A stretch of 64,000 nt of DNA, taken from positions 868,001 through 932,000 of the forward strand of contig NZ_CP112932.1 of the NCBI RefSeq assembly GCF_034366785.1, read 5' to 3'. Shown here in pieces: positions 46,801-54,505 of this stretch (its first letter is position 1; each line of letters starts with the position of its first letter). Made by a program: the position numbers and the translations under genes. Source of the stretch: Candidatus Trichorickettsia mobilis (GTDB lineage: Bacteria > Pseudomonadota > Alphaproteobacteria > Rickettsiales > Rickettsiaceae). Below the pieces are notes generated by a model. It was not told where the DNA came from. It was given only the letters and a program-made list of their open reading frames with translations, and did not search any database.

Positions 46801-47758
46801 TACCGTTAGTATTATCTATATCACCAGTTACACGACCACCGCTTACTTTTAATATTCCATCATCAGCAAAATTAATTTTTGTGGCTTTAATTTCTGCAGA
46901 ATCAGTATCTAATTCATGAGCACTTGCAATTCTAAGTTCATGGATCTTGTTAGTAACACCAATGGCTACATTTGTAATTGTGGAATTACCACCGGTAAAA
47001 ATAAGAGTACCTTGATCTGGAGCAGTTCCATTAATTTCTTCATTAAAAGTTATACCGCTAATAGCACGACCACCAGTAACAGTTAGTGTTGAGCCGTTAC
47101 CTAATTCTATAGCAGTTCCAGCATTGGCAAAGCCAGCTGCTGCTTGTAGATTCACAGTGGCATTAGCTCCAAGTTTTAAACCTGATATTCCTTTTGCTGG
47201 AGTAATTGCACCTCTAATGGTTACATTATTGGCATCGACTATTATAAGGCCTCGTCCTGCAGCACTAGGAGTAAAAGGGCCTGTTAAAGTAACATTGTCA
47301 GCATTAACAACTAGCTCGGAACCTGCATTAAATGTTATCTCTCCTAATTTATTGTAGGTATTTGCTGCAATTGCGCCGAAAGCGTTACCATCCAAGGTTA
47401 ATGTTCTGCCACCAGCAATATTAACAGCCATAAATCCGGCAGCAACACCTGAAATGGAGCCTATAGTAATGTCGTTATTTATTACAGTAGGACCACCAGG
47501 ATTAACTGCTACATCTATCCCACCTATTCTTGGTGCTGATCCTGCATTAACGGTAACTGTATCAGCAGCATTGAAAATTAGCCAATTATTATTTACGTTT
47601 GGCGCAGCTATTATAGCGTTAAGATTTATAGCACCGCCACCGCCGCCGGTATTTACTCCTGCTGCAGCACCCAATGCATTACTTGTTCCTCCAGCTATTA
47701 CAGCTAATGCTGAGGCGGTAGCCAGGAATTTTTGTAAAAATTTTGTTTGTTTAATCAT
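43823..47758 (-). CDS. Giant rOmpB/Sca-type autotransporter
   Basis: A surface protein of about 1311 residues. From the ATG at 47758 it has a signal region (KFLATASALAVIAGGTSNAL), then a ~1000-residue passenger of beta-helix-like repeats rich in Gly, Asn, Thr and Ala (units like TLNINNATGVTG, AGGTLNAGGGLITG). A linker with PDNNVPPDNNVP follows, then a ~280-residue autotransporter barrel from WGSPFYGQSTQ to the final GSIKIRVNF. The frame is open to 47878, but that upstream part lacks family features. rOmpB proteins mediate adhesion and immune shielding in Rickettsia; which Sca this corresponds to is not clear. The many long opposite-strand frames are a composition effect. Confidence 0.9.
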   Translation of the reverse strand: MIKQTKFLQKFLATASALAVIAGGTSNALGAAAGVNTGGGGGAINLNAIIAAPNVNNNWLIFNAADTVTVNAGSAPRIGGIDVAVNPGGPTVINNDITIGSISGVAAGFMAVNIAGGRTLTLDGNAFGAIAANTYNKLGEITFNAGSELVVNADNVTLTGPFTPSAAGRGLIIVDANNVTIRGAITPAKGISGLKLGANATVNLQAAAGFANAGTAIELGNGSTLTVTGGRAISGITFNEEINGTAPDQGTLIFTGGNSTITNVAIGVTNKIHELRIASAHELDTDSAEIKATKINFADDGILKVSGGRVTGDIDNTNGIANIGTLNINNATGVTGTIGATKALKVVSFDAAGAMDVTGNAKAQTFVVNNAAAAVTAGGTITGNIDFTKAGGTLNAGGGLITGAIDSTLGGANGTLNFTVNGGVTGAIGTTNPLHAINVKNGITATLSADIVKAATITIGEAGGAGTLVRGGNVDFTLNPAGVNIAFAHADSVLKLQSTGGASKTITLNTINPGALGKGIVELHANGAGSKLVIVGGAAGQTLGTGANKLKELRVSGTGSNDTMTIIAGGANAVDLTNVNVLNIKRGAILWDQSKTAVNIAVINIGEAGAGGAGGLALDATDGNFALLNGTAINFGHADSQLVLGHDNPGADRTITLHNNLVGAGDNQGIVKLWSKQAAKQLIIAKNGVETIGTSKLNRIQELIIDGPGSTAINPKVYTKNLTFDDIGAVNFIGGVDQGTGGNIYVNENVTVHGNIDGIDTNIYLQDKVLTYNKGTATLTGNVIVNTNLKAGGGIGQIKVDATGGATELNLSKATSVTINLNGTSDLVDTGKSYSLFEATNGGVITAGFPAPTLANNDTKALAWTSSATAVLSNAIAPVPDNNVPPDNNVPIIVNVNDGNKYVQWVEDPVTHNITAINNSTKGLQNDFGKTNPGIVKALTGADLTSDAGNLVNDLGKAPDQATKGKIVDSMSVVAPTAGVAEAVAEATTGAVQATQNVIGNRMHSLPGAASAAVKVSEGMGVAAGDEFTAERYGIWGSPFYGQSTQKKKGDAPGYKGKSGGGTIGFDCLANDNLALGMALTAISTKFDHKNQKLGDTTKVESTLFSIYGVQQLPENWFVQAIASFGSSRVRNYEKRVISSTLSQTALGKYNSTNYSGEILGGYRYTLPDANTTLTPMVGFRYAKFNDSGYTETGTNRRNLTVSKKSIDKIEGVIGARASFLHQVKDVLLMPEVHGFVSQDFKGKAAKVDARLNGALAPMPTKISKPEKTFVNLGTSLTIKYRMMEYGIGYDAHLAKKYVGHQGSIKIRVNF

Positions 47759-47906
47759 ACTATTTCTCTTATTTTTTGATGATTTGATAACAAATTTATC
47801 AATTTGTATACTATAAATTTTGTAGTTATTAAATACTATAAATTTTGTAAATATTAAATATTTTTGTGCGATTATCACAAATAAAATTTAATATTGTAAA
47901 TGCTTA

Positions 47907-48881
47907 TTAACAAGTTAATTCAGATTTAATAATTTCAGCGACCCTTTTAGTTTCATTTAATGGAGTATAAGAATAATGTTGTAAAACATTTACTGATTGA
48001 TCTAATTTTTTAGCAATACCTAAATCAAACAGCTGTTGTACAAAGAATCTATGTTTGGATAGCTTAAAGCTATCAGGAAGAAATATATATAATGGCTTGG
48101 CTGTGGACGCTGCTTCACTACACATTGAGATTGAGTCGGCTGTAGAAATTATATAATTTGCACTAGCTAACAGAGCTAAATATGGATTGGGTCCTGAATC
48201 TTGAGGATCATAAATGATGTGCGGATTGCTGAAGTGCTGTCTAATAACCTGCTTTACTACTTGTGGAGTACGTCGGCTAAAAGTAATAAAAAGCTGTGAC
48301 GTATGATGAATTACTATGTTTTTTAATATAGAGACTAATAATTTTGCTTCAGCAACGGTAAATATATAGTTTTTACTATTACCTCCAATTATTACTGCTA
48401 TACAGTTTAGTGTTTCTGGATAAATCTTTCTTATATTTTCAATATTAGCTTGATCTTTTATACTTCTGTGGATGTCACTAAGTGCGCCAATAATTCTAAT
48501 TACATTTGATGATGTTTGTGTAAAGGAATCGTGCTGTGGTAAAATTACCATGTCAAATTCATTAAAATTACTATCAGGTTTCATTATTTGCACTATTTGC
48601 AGTTTTTTTATCGATTTTCGTTTTAGATAAAGCGCAAGAGCTGCAGTTCTACGACCAGAGGAAATAATTATATTTGGTAGATTATTTATCTCAATTGATT
48701 GCAAGCAATCGTGTTTGATGTGCAGTGGATAGAATTGCAGTAAAAAATTTGGCAATTTGGCAAAACAATTATAATTAATATGTTTAGCTGTGTATGGCAC
48801 TACAAGTTCTTTCGCTAAAGCAAGAGCCTGATTTGAATTTCCTAATCTATAATCCGTCAGAACTAAAATTTTACTATCCAT
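47907..48881 (-). CDS. ELM1-family (DUF1022) protein
   Basis: A 324-residue protein with a glycosyltransferase-B-like pattern. Family motifs are VLTDYRLGNSNQALALA at the N-terminus, IISSGRRTAALALYLKR at about residues 72-88, AVIIGGNSKNYIF and YIISTADSISMCSEAASTAK near the C-terminus. These match the 'mitochondrial fission ELM1' family common in Alphaproteobacteria, whose bacterial role is unknown. Possible links are envelope glycan or lipid modification, which is inference. It lies upstream of the giant autotransporter on the same strand. Confidence 0.82.
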   Translation of the reverse strand: MDSKILVLTDYRLGNSNQALALAKELVVPYTAKHINYNCFAKLPNFLLQFYPLHIKHDCLQSIEINNLPNIIISSGRRTAALALYLKRKSIKKLQIVQIMKPDSNFNEFDMVILPQHDSFTQTSSNVIRIIGALSDIHRSIKDQANIENIRKIYPETLNCIAVIIGGNSKNYIFTVAEAKLLVSILKNIVIHHTSQLFITFSRRTPQVVKQVIRQHFSNPHIIYDPQDSGPNPYLALLASANYIISTADSISMCSEAASTAKPLYIFLPDSFKLSKHRFFVQQLFDLGIAKKLDQSVNVLQHYSYTPLNETKRVAEIIKSELTC

Positions 48882-49040
48882 TTCTTCAACAATATATTTG
48901 CAAAACCATTTAATATATTAAATTAATATGCTTGATTGATTAACTGTGTATATTAAAAACAATTAATGCGTACATAAGTTTTGTTTATGATATTTTTGCA
49001 ACGTTATAACCTGCGAACAGTGCTTTGATCAATATTGACC

Positions 49041-49069
49041 TTTAAGTTAAGAGGTTGATAGTATATAAT
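49041..49069 (+). promoter_or_regulatory. Candidate promoter upstream of pal
   Basis: TTTAAG (49041-49046), a 17-base spacer and a perfect TATAAT (49064-49069), about 96 bases before the pal start. A second TATAAT at 49132 lacks a well-spaced -35 box. The 284-bp gap 48882-49165 holds nothing else recognisable. Confidence 0.45.
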
Positions 49070-49165
49070 ACTTATTCGTTAGGTTTTTCTGATTGCATTA
49101 ATTTGCAAACTATGAAAAACTAAATTTTATGTTATAATTTAAATTTAATAAGGAGTTGATTGGTT

Positions 49166-49624
49166 ATGATGAAAAAAATTACATTAGCGCTTTTAGCTGT
49201 ATTCTTTTTATCTGGGTGCAGTAGTAGTGCGAAGAAAGGTGGTATGGCTTCCAATGTAGAGAGTTCGCTAGTTGCTGATTTTGAAAAACATGCAGGAGAT
49301 AGGGTTTTCTTTGCATTCGACAGTTCAAGCATATCACATCATTCTAAAGAAGTGTTGCATAAACAAGGCGAGTGGCTAAAAAAACATCCGCATATTAAAG
49401 CCACTATCGAAGGACATTGTGACGAAAGAGGTACTAGAGAGTATAACTTAGCTTTAGGTGAAAGAAGAGCTGAAGCAGTAAGAAAATTCTTAGTGCATCA
49501 CGGTATAGAAGCCGGTAGATTAGATACTGTTTCTTATGGTAAAGAACGTCCAGCTGTAATTGGTAATGATGAAAAAGCTTGGAGTCAAAACCGTCGTGGG
49601 GTTACTTCAATTATGCACCACTAG
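49166..49624 (+). CDS. pal: Peptidoglycan-associated lipoprotein Pal
   Basis: A 152-residue outer-membrane lipoprotein of the Tol-Pal system. The lipobox is LSGC with the lipidated cysteine at about residue 18. The OmpA-like peptidoglycan-binding domain has VFFAFDSSSI, TIEGHCDERGTREYNLALGE and RRAEAVRKFL. The ATG at 49166 is preferred over TTG 49160 because aggag at 49151 is well spaced before it. The stop lies at the first bases of a palindromic element, and a strong terminator follows. Confidence 0.95.
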   Translation: MMKKITLALLAVFFLSGCSSSAKKGGMASNVESSLVADFEKHAGDRVFFAFDSSSISHHSKEVLHKQGEWLKKHPHIKATIEGHCDERGTREYNLALGERRAEAVRKFLVHHGIEAGRLDTVSYGKERPAVIGNDEKAWSQNRRGVTSIMHH

Positions 49625-49757
49625 ACGTATACTCGGTGAAAATTGAGAATTGCGTTGTCGTATCTAAAGATCTGTGGTGCTCACGTACTTAAAAGTACGC
49701 TGCGCTCCTCGACTTTGATACTCCTAGCACTTCTTCAATTTTGACCTTCGTCTACTA
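49622..49757. repeat. Palindromic element family D at the pal stop
   Basis: About 136 bp, with ends tagacgtatactcggtgaaa and caattttgaccttcgtcta; it matches the element at 34079 over tatactcggtgaaaattgag and the right end. The first three bases are the pal TAG stop. It contains an inner hairpin, cacgtacttaaaagtacgctg. Confidence 0.82.
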
Positions 49758-49816
49758 AAGCTTTTGTTCATACGAAAACAAGGGCGGGTTATAATAAAGT
49801 TCTAAAAAGTAATTCC

Positions 49817-49850
49817 AAGGCTAACTATCAAATGATAGTTAGCCTTTTTT
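49817..49850 (+). terminator. Rho-independent terminator after pal
   Basis: A 13-bp perfect stem, aaggctaactatc / gatagttagcctt, with loop aaat and a following T run. It lies between pal and flhB, on the far side of the family-D element, so the element was probably inserted between the gene and its terminator. Confidence 0.88.
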
Positions 49851-49887
49851 GTATAGTGTCTGGCAGTAGCAGGTAGTTTTTACTAAT

Positions 49888-50976
49888 ATGGCAGAAGGTG
49901 ATTCAGAAGATCAAGCATCGAAAACGGAAGATCCATCCCAAAAGAAGCTTGAAGATGCTTTGGAAAAGGGGCAGGTAGTTAACTCCAAGGAAGTTAATAA
50001 CTTTCTAATGCTATTGTTTTTGACGATAATTATTATTTTTATAATTCCTTATAGCTTTGGGCGTTCTGCAATGGCGCTACGATTCTTCATAGAGAATGCT
50101 GGTAATGTACCAATTGATCAAGGAATGGTAGGAGTGCTTTTAGAAAAAATACTTGTTAAATTTATCTTAATCTTAAGCCCTCTTTTTCTTGTAGTAGTTA
50201 TAGTAGCGTTTTTATCATCTTATATTCAGCATGGGGAATTTATCTTTGCTTTAGATCAAATTAAGCCTGATTTATCAAGGATATCAATATTCAGTGGTTT
50301 TAAAAGACTATTTTCTATAAAAAGTGTAGTCGAATTCTTAAAGAGTTTTATCAAGATTCTATTAGTAGGGATTTTTTTATACTCAGTTATTACCAGTGAC
50401 GTTCGAGAATTAAGACAGTATCAAAATTTAACTATTGGAGCGATTTTAAATCAATTGCAAATTATGGTCAATAATGTCATGATTTGTGCTACCATAATCA
50501 TGGTCGTTATTGCTTCAGCAGATTACTTCTATCAACGTTTTGAGCATTTTAATCAATTAAAAATGACTAAACATGAGCTAAAAGAGGAATATAAAGAATT
50601 GGAAGGACATCCTGAAATAAAGCGTAAAATCAAAACACTAAGAAAAGAACAATCTCAAAGACGTATTCAGCAAGCTGTACCCAAAGCAACGGTAGTTATA
50701 ACTAACCCCGAACATTATGCAGTAGCGTTGCATTATGACAGCAATACCACCAAAGCACCTGTGCTTGTTGCCAAAGGTTTAGATCTAATCGCTCAAAAAA
50801 TTAAAGAAATTGCAGATACGCATCGAATTCCAATCGTCGAAAATCCTCCTCTTGCTAGAAGTATTTACAAGCAAGTGAAAATTGATGAAGAGATTCCAAT
50901 TGAACATTATGAAGCTGTAGCTAAAATAATTAGTTATGTGATGTCACTCCAGGCTAAAAGAAAACAAAATAGATAG
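49888..50976 (+). CDS. flhB: Flagellar export gate protein FlhB
   Basis: A 362-residue protein of the flagellar type III export apparatus that controls the switch from rod/hook to filament substrates. The N-terminal EDQASKTEDPSQKKLEDALE start, four hydrophobic segments and the cytoplasmic FLIPxxRIQ-like RRIQQAVPKATVVITNPEHY region are present. The self-cleavage motif reads NPEH (Asn273-Pro274) instead of the usual NPTH. The frame is intact. It lies five bases before rpe, away from fliFGHN. Confidence 0.95.
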   Translation: MAEGDSEDQASKTEDPSQKKLEDALEKGQVVNSKEVNNFLMLLFLTIIIIFIIPYSFGRSAMALRFFIENAGNVPIDQGMVGVLLEKILVKFILILSPLFLVVVIVAFLSSYIQHGEFIFALDQIKPDLSRISIFSGFKRLFSIKSVVEFLKSFIKILLVGIFLYSVITSDVRELRQYQNLTIGAILNQLQIMVNNVMICATIIMVVIASADYFYQRFEHFNQLKMTKHELKEEYKELEGHPEIKRKIKTLRKEQSQRRIQQAVPKATVVITNPEHYAVALHYDSNTTKAPVLVAKGLDLIAQKIKEIADTHRIPIVENPPLARSIYKQVKIDEEIPIEHYEAVAKIISYVMSLQAKRKQNR

Positions 50977-50981
50977 CCTTT

Positions 50982-51647
50982 ATGATACAAGTATCAGCAT
51001 CGATATTATCAGCAGATTTTGCTAAGTTAGAGCAAGAAATTAAGGCAGTAGAACGAGCTGGCGTTGACATGATTCACATTGATGTCATGGATGGACATTT
51101 TGTTCCTAATTTAACTTTTGGCACTCTAATATTAGAGACCATTCGTAAACTGACAAAATTACCACTTGATGTTCATCTAATGATCAGTCAACCTGAACTC
51201 TTTATTGAAAATTATGCTAATTATGGTGCTGATATAATTACTATCCATCCTGAATCAACTATACATCTTGATCGTACTTTAAGTACCATCAGGCAGTGCG
51301 GTCTGAAAGCAGGAATTGCGCTGCTCCCATCCACTCTACCAGATATTATAGATTACGTGATTGATAAAATTGACTTAATATTAGTAATGACCGTAAATCC
51401 TGGATTCGCTGGGCAACAATTTTTAGAGACGCAGCTACCCAAGATTCGTATTTTATCTAAAAAAATTAAACATTTAAATAAAGGTATAAGGATATCAGTT
51501 GACGGTGGTATTAACGCTACAACTGCAGCAAATTGCGTAGAAGCTGGAGCTTCTATTCTAGTTTCTGGTAGCTTTATTTTTGGAGAAAGGCAAGAAGAGC
51601 TCAAAAATAGGATCAATCAGCTACAAAAATTAAATCTGGGAGATTAA
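50982..51647 (+). CDS. rpe: Ribulose-phosphate 3-epimerase
   Basis: A 221-residue TIM-barrel enzyme that interconverts ribulose-5-phosphate and xylulose-5-phosphate. Metal and substrate motifs are SASILSADFAKLEQEI, MIHIDVMDGHFVPNLTFG, LDVHLMIS, MTVNPGFAGQQF and ISVDGGINATT. Length is normal. It sits in a tight cluster with flhB and kdsA; ribulose-5-phosphate is also the source of the arabinose-5-phosphate used by KdsA, which may explain the pairing. Confidence 0.96.
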   Translation: MIQVSASILSADFAKLEQEIKAVERAGVDMIHIDVMDGHFVPNLTFGTLILETIRKLTKLPLDVHLMISQPELFIENYANYGADIITIHPESTIHLDRTLSTIRQCGLKAGIALLPSTLPDIIDYVIDKIDLILVMTVNPGFAGQQFLETQLPKIRILSKKIKHLNKGIRISVDGGINATTAANCVEAGASILVSGSFIFGERQEELKNRINQLQKLNLGD

Positions 51648-51653
51648 AGACTA

Positions 51654-52499
51654 ATGCAAAAAATTATTAAGTTAAAGAATATTAAGATAGCAAATAATTT
51701 ACCCTTTATACTAATTGCTGGGCCATGCCAAATTGAGACTCTAGATCATGCTCTTTTTATGGCTGAAAATTTAATAACCATAACTAGTAAGCTAGCTATT
51801 CCATTTATCTATAAATCTTCATTTGATAAAGCAAATCGCACTTCTGTAAACAGCCCCAGGGGAGCTGGATTAGATCATGGTTTAGAAATTTTAGCTAAAG
51901 TAAAGGCCAAATTTGATTGCCCAATATTAACTGACGTGCATACAGAATCTCAATGTGCAGCTGCTGCTGAAGTAGTAGATATTTTACAAATTCCTGCATT
52001 CTTATGTCGTCAAACTGATTTACTTAAGAGTGCTGCTTTAACTAATAAAATTATTAATGTAAAAAAAGGACAATTTTTAGCACCGTGGGATATGAAAAAT
52101 GTTTATGAGAAACTCAAGATTTTTGGTGCCAATGATGTGTTGTTAACGGAGCGAGGCACTTGTTTTGGTTATAATAATTTAGTTACAGATTTGAGAAGCC
52201 TTGCTATCATGGCTGAAACTGAAGCGCCGGTAATTTTTGATGCTACACATTCGGTGCAACAACCGAGTGGGATTGGTAATGTCAGTGGTGGTGAGAGAAA
52301 ATATGTAGAACTGCTTGCCAGGGCGGCCATTTCAGTAGGTATTGCTGGTGTATTTATGGAAGTACACCAAGACCCAGATAACGCTCCAAGTGATGGCCCA
52401 TGTATGATTAAGTTAGATAGACTGGAATCCATTCTTAAAATCATCAAGCAATATGATGAACTTACTAAGGCCATCATAGTACCTAGTGTTGTTGTATAG
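51654..52499 (+). CDS. kdsA: 3-deoxy-D-manno-octulosonate 8-phosphate synthase
   Basis: A 281-residue enzyme that condenses phosphoenolpyruvate with arabinose-5-phosphate to make Kdo-8-phosphate for lipopolysaccharide. Motifs [48 protein letters not shown] and [12 protein letters not shown] are present. The segment CQIET has glutamine where many members have valine or alanine, a minor change. Its presence implies Kdo-containing lipopolysaccharide. It lies six bases after rpe. Confidence 0.96.
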   Translation: MQKIIKLKNIKIANNLPFILIAGPCQIETLDHALFMAENLITITSKLAIPFIYKSSFDKANRTSVNSPRGAGLDHGLEILAKVKAKFDCPILTDVHTESQCAAAAEVVDILQIPAFLCRQTDLLKSAALTNKIINVKKGQFLAPWDMKNVYEKLKIFGANDVLLTERGTCFGYNNLVTDLRSLAIMAETEAPVIFDATHSVQQPSGIGNVSGGERKYVELLARAAISVGIAGVFMEVHQDPDNAPSDGPCMIKLDRLESILKIIKQYDELTKAIIVPSVVV

Positions 52500-52508
52500 C
52501 ATAGCGTC

Positions 52509-52616
52509 GGTCAGTTAGGCGATGACCAGCAAATTTGTGAGGATTCAGTTGTGATCACGTATTAATACGCTGCGCCAACCTCGCTTTAAAATTTAACTGT
52601 CATCGCCTAACTAACT
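52509..52616. repeat. Palindromic element after kdsA
   Basis: The arms gttaggcgatgac (52514-52526) and gtcatcgcctaac (52599-52611) pair exactly and extend imperfectly outward. The middle contains gatcacgtattaatacgctgcgcc, shared in type with the interior of family D. It begins about ten bases after the kdsA stop. Confidence 0.7.
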
Positions 52617-52630
52617 CTAGCTAACGAGAG

Positions 52631-52836
52631 TCGCCAATTAAAATACTTTATTAAAAACCACAGAGGCCAGTTCCAGCCGTCTGAGCTGAGGCCATTTATG
52701 GTCGAAGCAATCCAGTTTAAGATACTAGTTTATAGATTGCTTCGTTTAGCCCTAGCAATGACAGAGTTAGTGTCAAAGCAAGGTTGTTCATGTCGTCTCT
52801 TTTTCCTAACTTGACACAGTTCATTGAACACTCTCA
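52631..52836. repeat. Composite of three repeat families
   Basis: From left to right: tcgccaattaaaatacttta (as at 61185), a ggtcgaagcaatccag ... gattgcttcg ... gcaatgacag palindrome (as at 2421), and a family-C end ttgacacagttcattgaaca ending ctctc. Together with the element at 52509 it accounts for most of the 436-bp gap 52500-52935; no gene is seen. Confidence 0.6.
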
Positions 52837-52935
52837 TGTAATTCCTCTAATAAAAGAGTGGAAAGTTAAAAGACATCTTGACTTTAATTTTTTTTGTGGT
52901 AACCTAAGGTTTAATTTACTTAAATATTACAACCT

Positions 52936-54335
52936 ATGTTGTTTGATTTAGATGCTATTTTATTTATTGGCTTTTTAGTTATTAATCTATGGCTTGGCCT
53001 AAGCAGTAGTAGAGGTATTACTACCTTAAGAGAATATTCTATAGGTAATAAGAATTTTAGCACGGCAACAATTGCTTACACTATCATGCTACATGGATTG
53101 GCGGGAGTTTTTTTTACACGACTGTTAGTGAGGTATATAGTCGTGGCATATATTTTGTAATCGCTTTACTCTTTGACGCTTTTACTTTTGTAATAATTGG
53201 ATATTATTTTGCTCCGCGTTTATCAGAATTTATAGGTAAGATGTCTATAGCGGATGCTATGACGAGCGTCTATGGAGAAAAGGTTGGTTTTGTTACGGCG
53301 ATAGCTGGTCTAATAGGTATAAGTGGCTCGATAGCAGTTCAACTTAAACTTAGTGGTTTAATGTTTAATTATGCACTTGGTATGCCGGAAATATATGGAG
53401 TAATTATCTCTGGTTTAGTGATCACTATATATTCTGCTCTAGGTGGAATCAGATCAGTGACCTTTACTGATATTATTCAATTTTTTACATTTGGAACTAT
53501 AGTACCACTGATATCTTTTTATCTCTATTATAGCTTTGTAAATGTTGATGTAATAGTTGATACTATAAGTCAAAGCCCTTTGTTTGACATAAAGCAATTA
53601 TTTGACTTTAGTGAGGCAAGTAATAAAAAATTATTTATCATCATAGTTTTTATGATACCAGCTTTTAATCCTGCGATGTTTCAAAGAATAGCCATGGCTA
53701 AAAATTGGCAGCAAGTAAGATCATCATTTTATACATCAGCTTTCTTTATAACATGTTTAGCTTTATTAATATCATGGATAGCGATCATTTTATTTGTTAA
53801 ATATCCAGATTTAAAATCAAATGAGGTAGTAAAACATTTGATATTTAATGAACATTTACCGCAAGGTTTTAAAGGATTATTGTTGATTAGTATTATGGCG
53901 ATGATTATGTCAACAGCAGACAGCTATATTAATTCTTCTGCAGTTTTAGTAGTGCATGATTTTTTAAAAAACATGAAAATTAAGGATCAATTAGCTGCTA
54001 CTCGTTTAACTTCTTATTTTATTGGAATATTTGCTATTATAGTAAGTTTAAAGCAAGGCACTCTGCTTGATATATTTATGTTTACCACTTCTTTCTATAT
54101 GCCTACCGTATCAGTGCCTTTTATTATGGCTTGTCTTGGACTTAGAAGCACTGAGAAACCTGTGCTATGGGGGATGGGAGCGGGGTTGTTCGTTGTGTTA
54201 GTATGGAACTATTATGAGATACAATCAGACAGTATAGTGCCTGCTATGTTTGCTAACCTAGTGACGTTAGTGTTTATGCATTATTATTACTTAGCAAAGA
54301 GAAGAACAAACGAACTGTCAAAAGGCGAAAGATAA
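52936..54335 (+). pseudogene. Sodium:solute symporter family protein, frameshifted
   Basis: Two adjoining frames make one SSS-family transporter of about 465 residues. The first (52936-53160) carries LVINLWLGLSSSRGITTLRE and the first membrane segments. The second, readable from about 53125 (SEVYSRGIYFVIALLFDAFT) with its first ATG at 53241, carries the rest, including GMPEIYGVIISGLVITIYSA, ALGGIRSVTFTDIIQFF and MSTADSYINSSAVL. The break lies near a run of eight T at 53108-53115. It is a recent frameshift, slippery-run variation or a sequencing error. The substrate is unknown. Confidence 0.82.
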
Positions 54336-54390
54336 ATAAAGATAAATGGTTGTATCTTTTATTTTATTAGGGAGATAATTTTATTTAGTT

Positions 54391-54487
54391 CTAGGCATTG
54401 CGTGCAAAATTTTAATGGGATTATTTATGTGTTTTTTGCCTAAAAACACATAAATAATCCCATTAAAGTTTTGTACGCAATGCCTAA
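54391..54487. terminator. Large hairpin between convergent genes
   Basis: The two arms of about 45 bases run from taggcattgcgtgcaaaatt to attatttatgtgtttt, with a short loop ttgcct and few mismatches. It lies between the symporter pseudogene and glnA, which converge, so it could act as a two-way terminator. It could also be a palindromic mobile element. No second copy was seen in the window. Confidence 0.6.
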
Positions 54488-54505
54488 GACAGTATCGAGC
54501 TCTAG

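Noticed and set aside
44673-47816. Several open frames of 60-120 codons opposite the giant autotransporter
   Set aside because: They are hydrophobic, Pro/Thr/Val-rich mirror images of a Gly/Asn/Thr/Ala-rich passenger and have no family motifs.
47759-47878. Forty-residue upstream extension of the giant autotransporter
   Set aside because: It is AT-rich and precedes a normal signal peptide that starts at the ATG at 47758.
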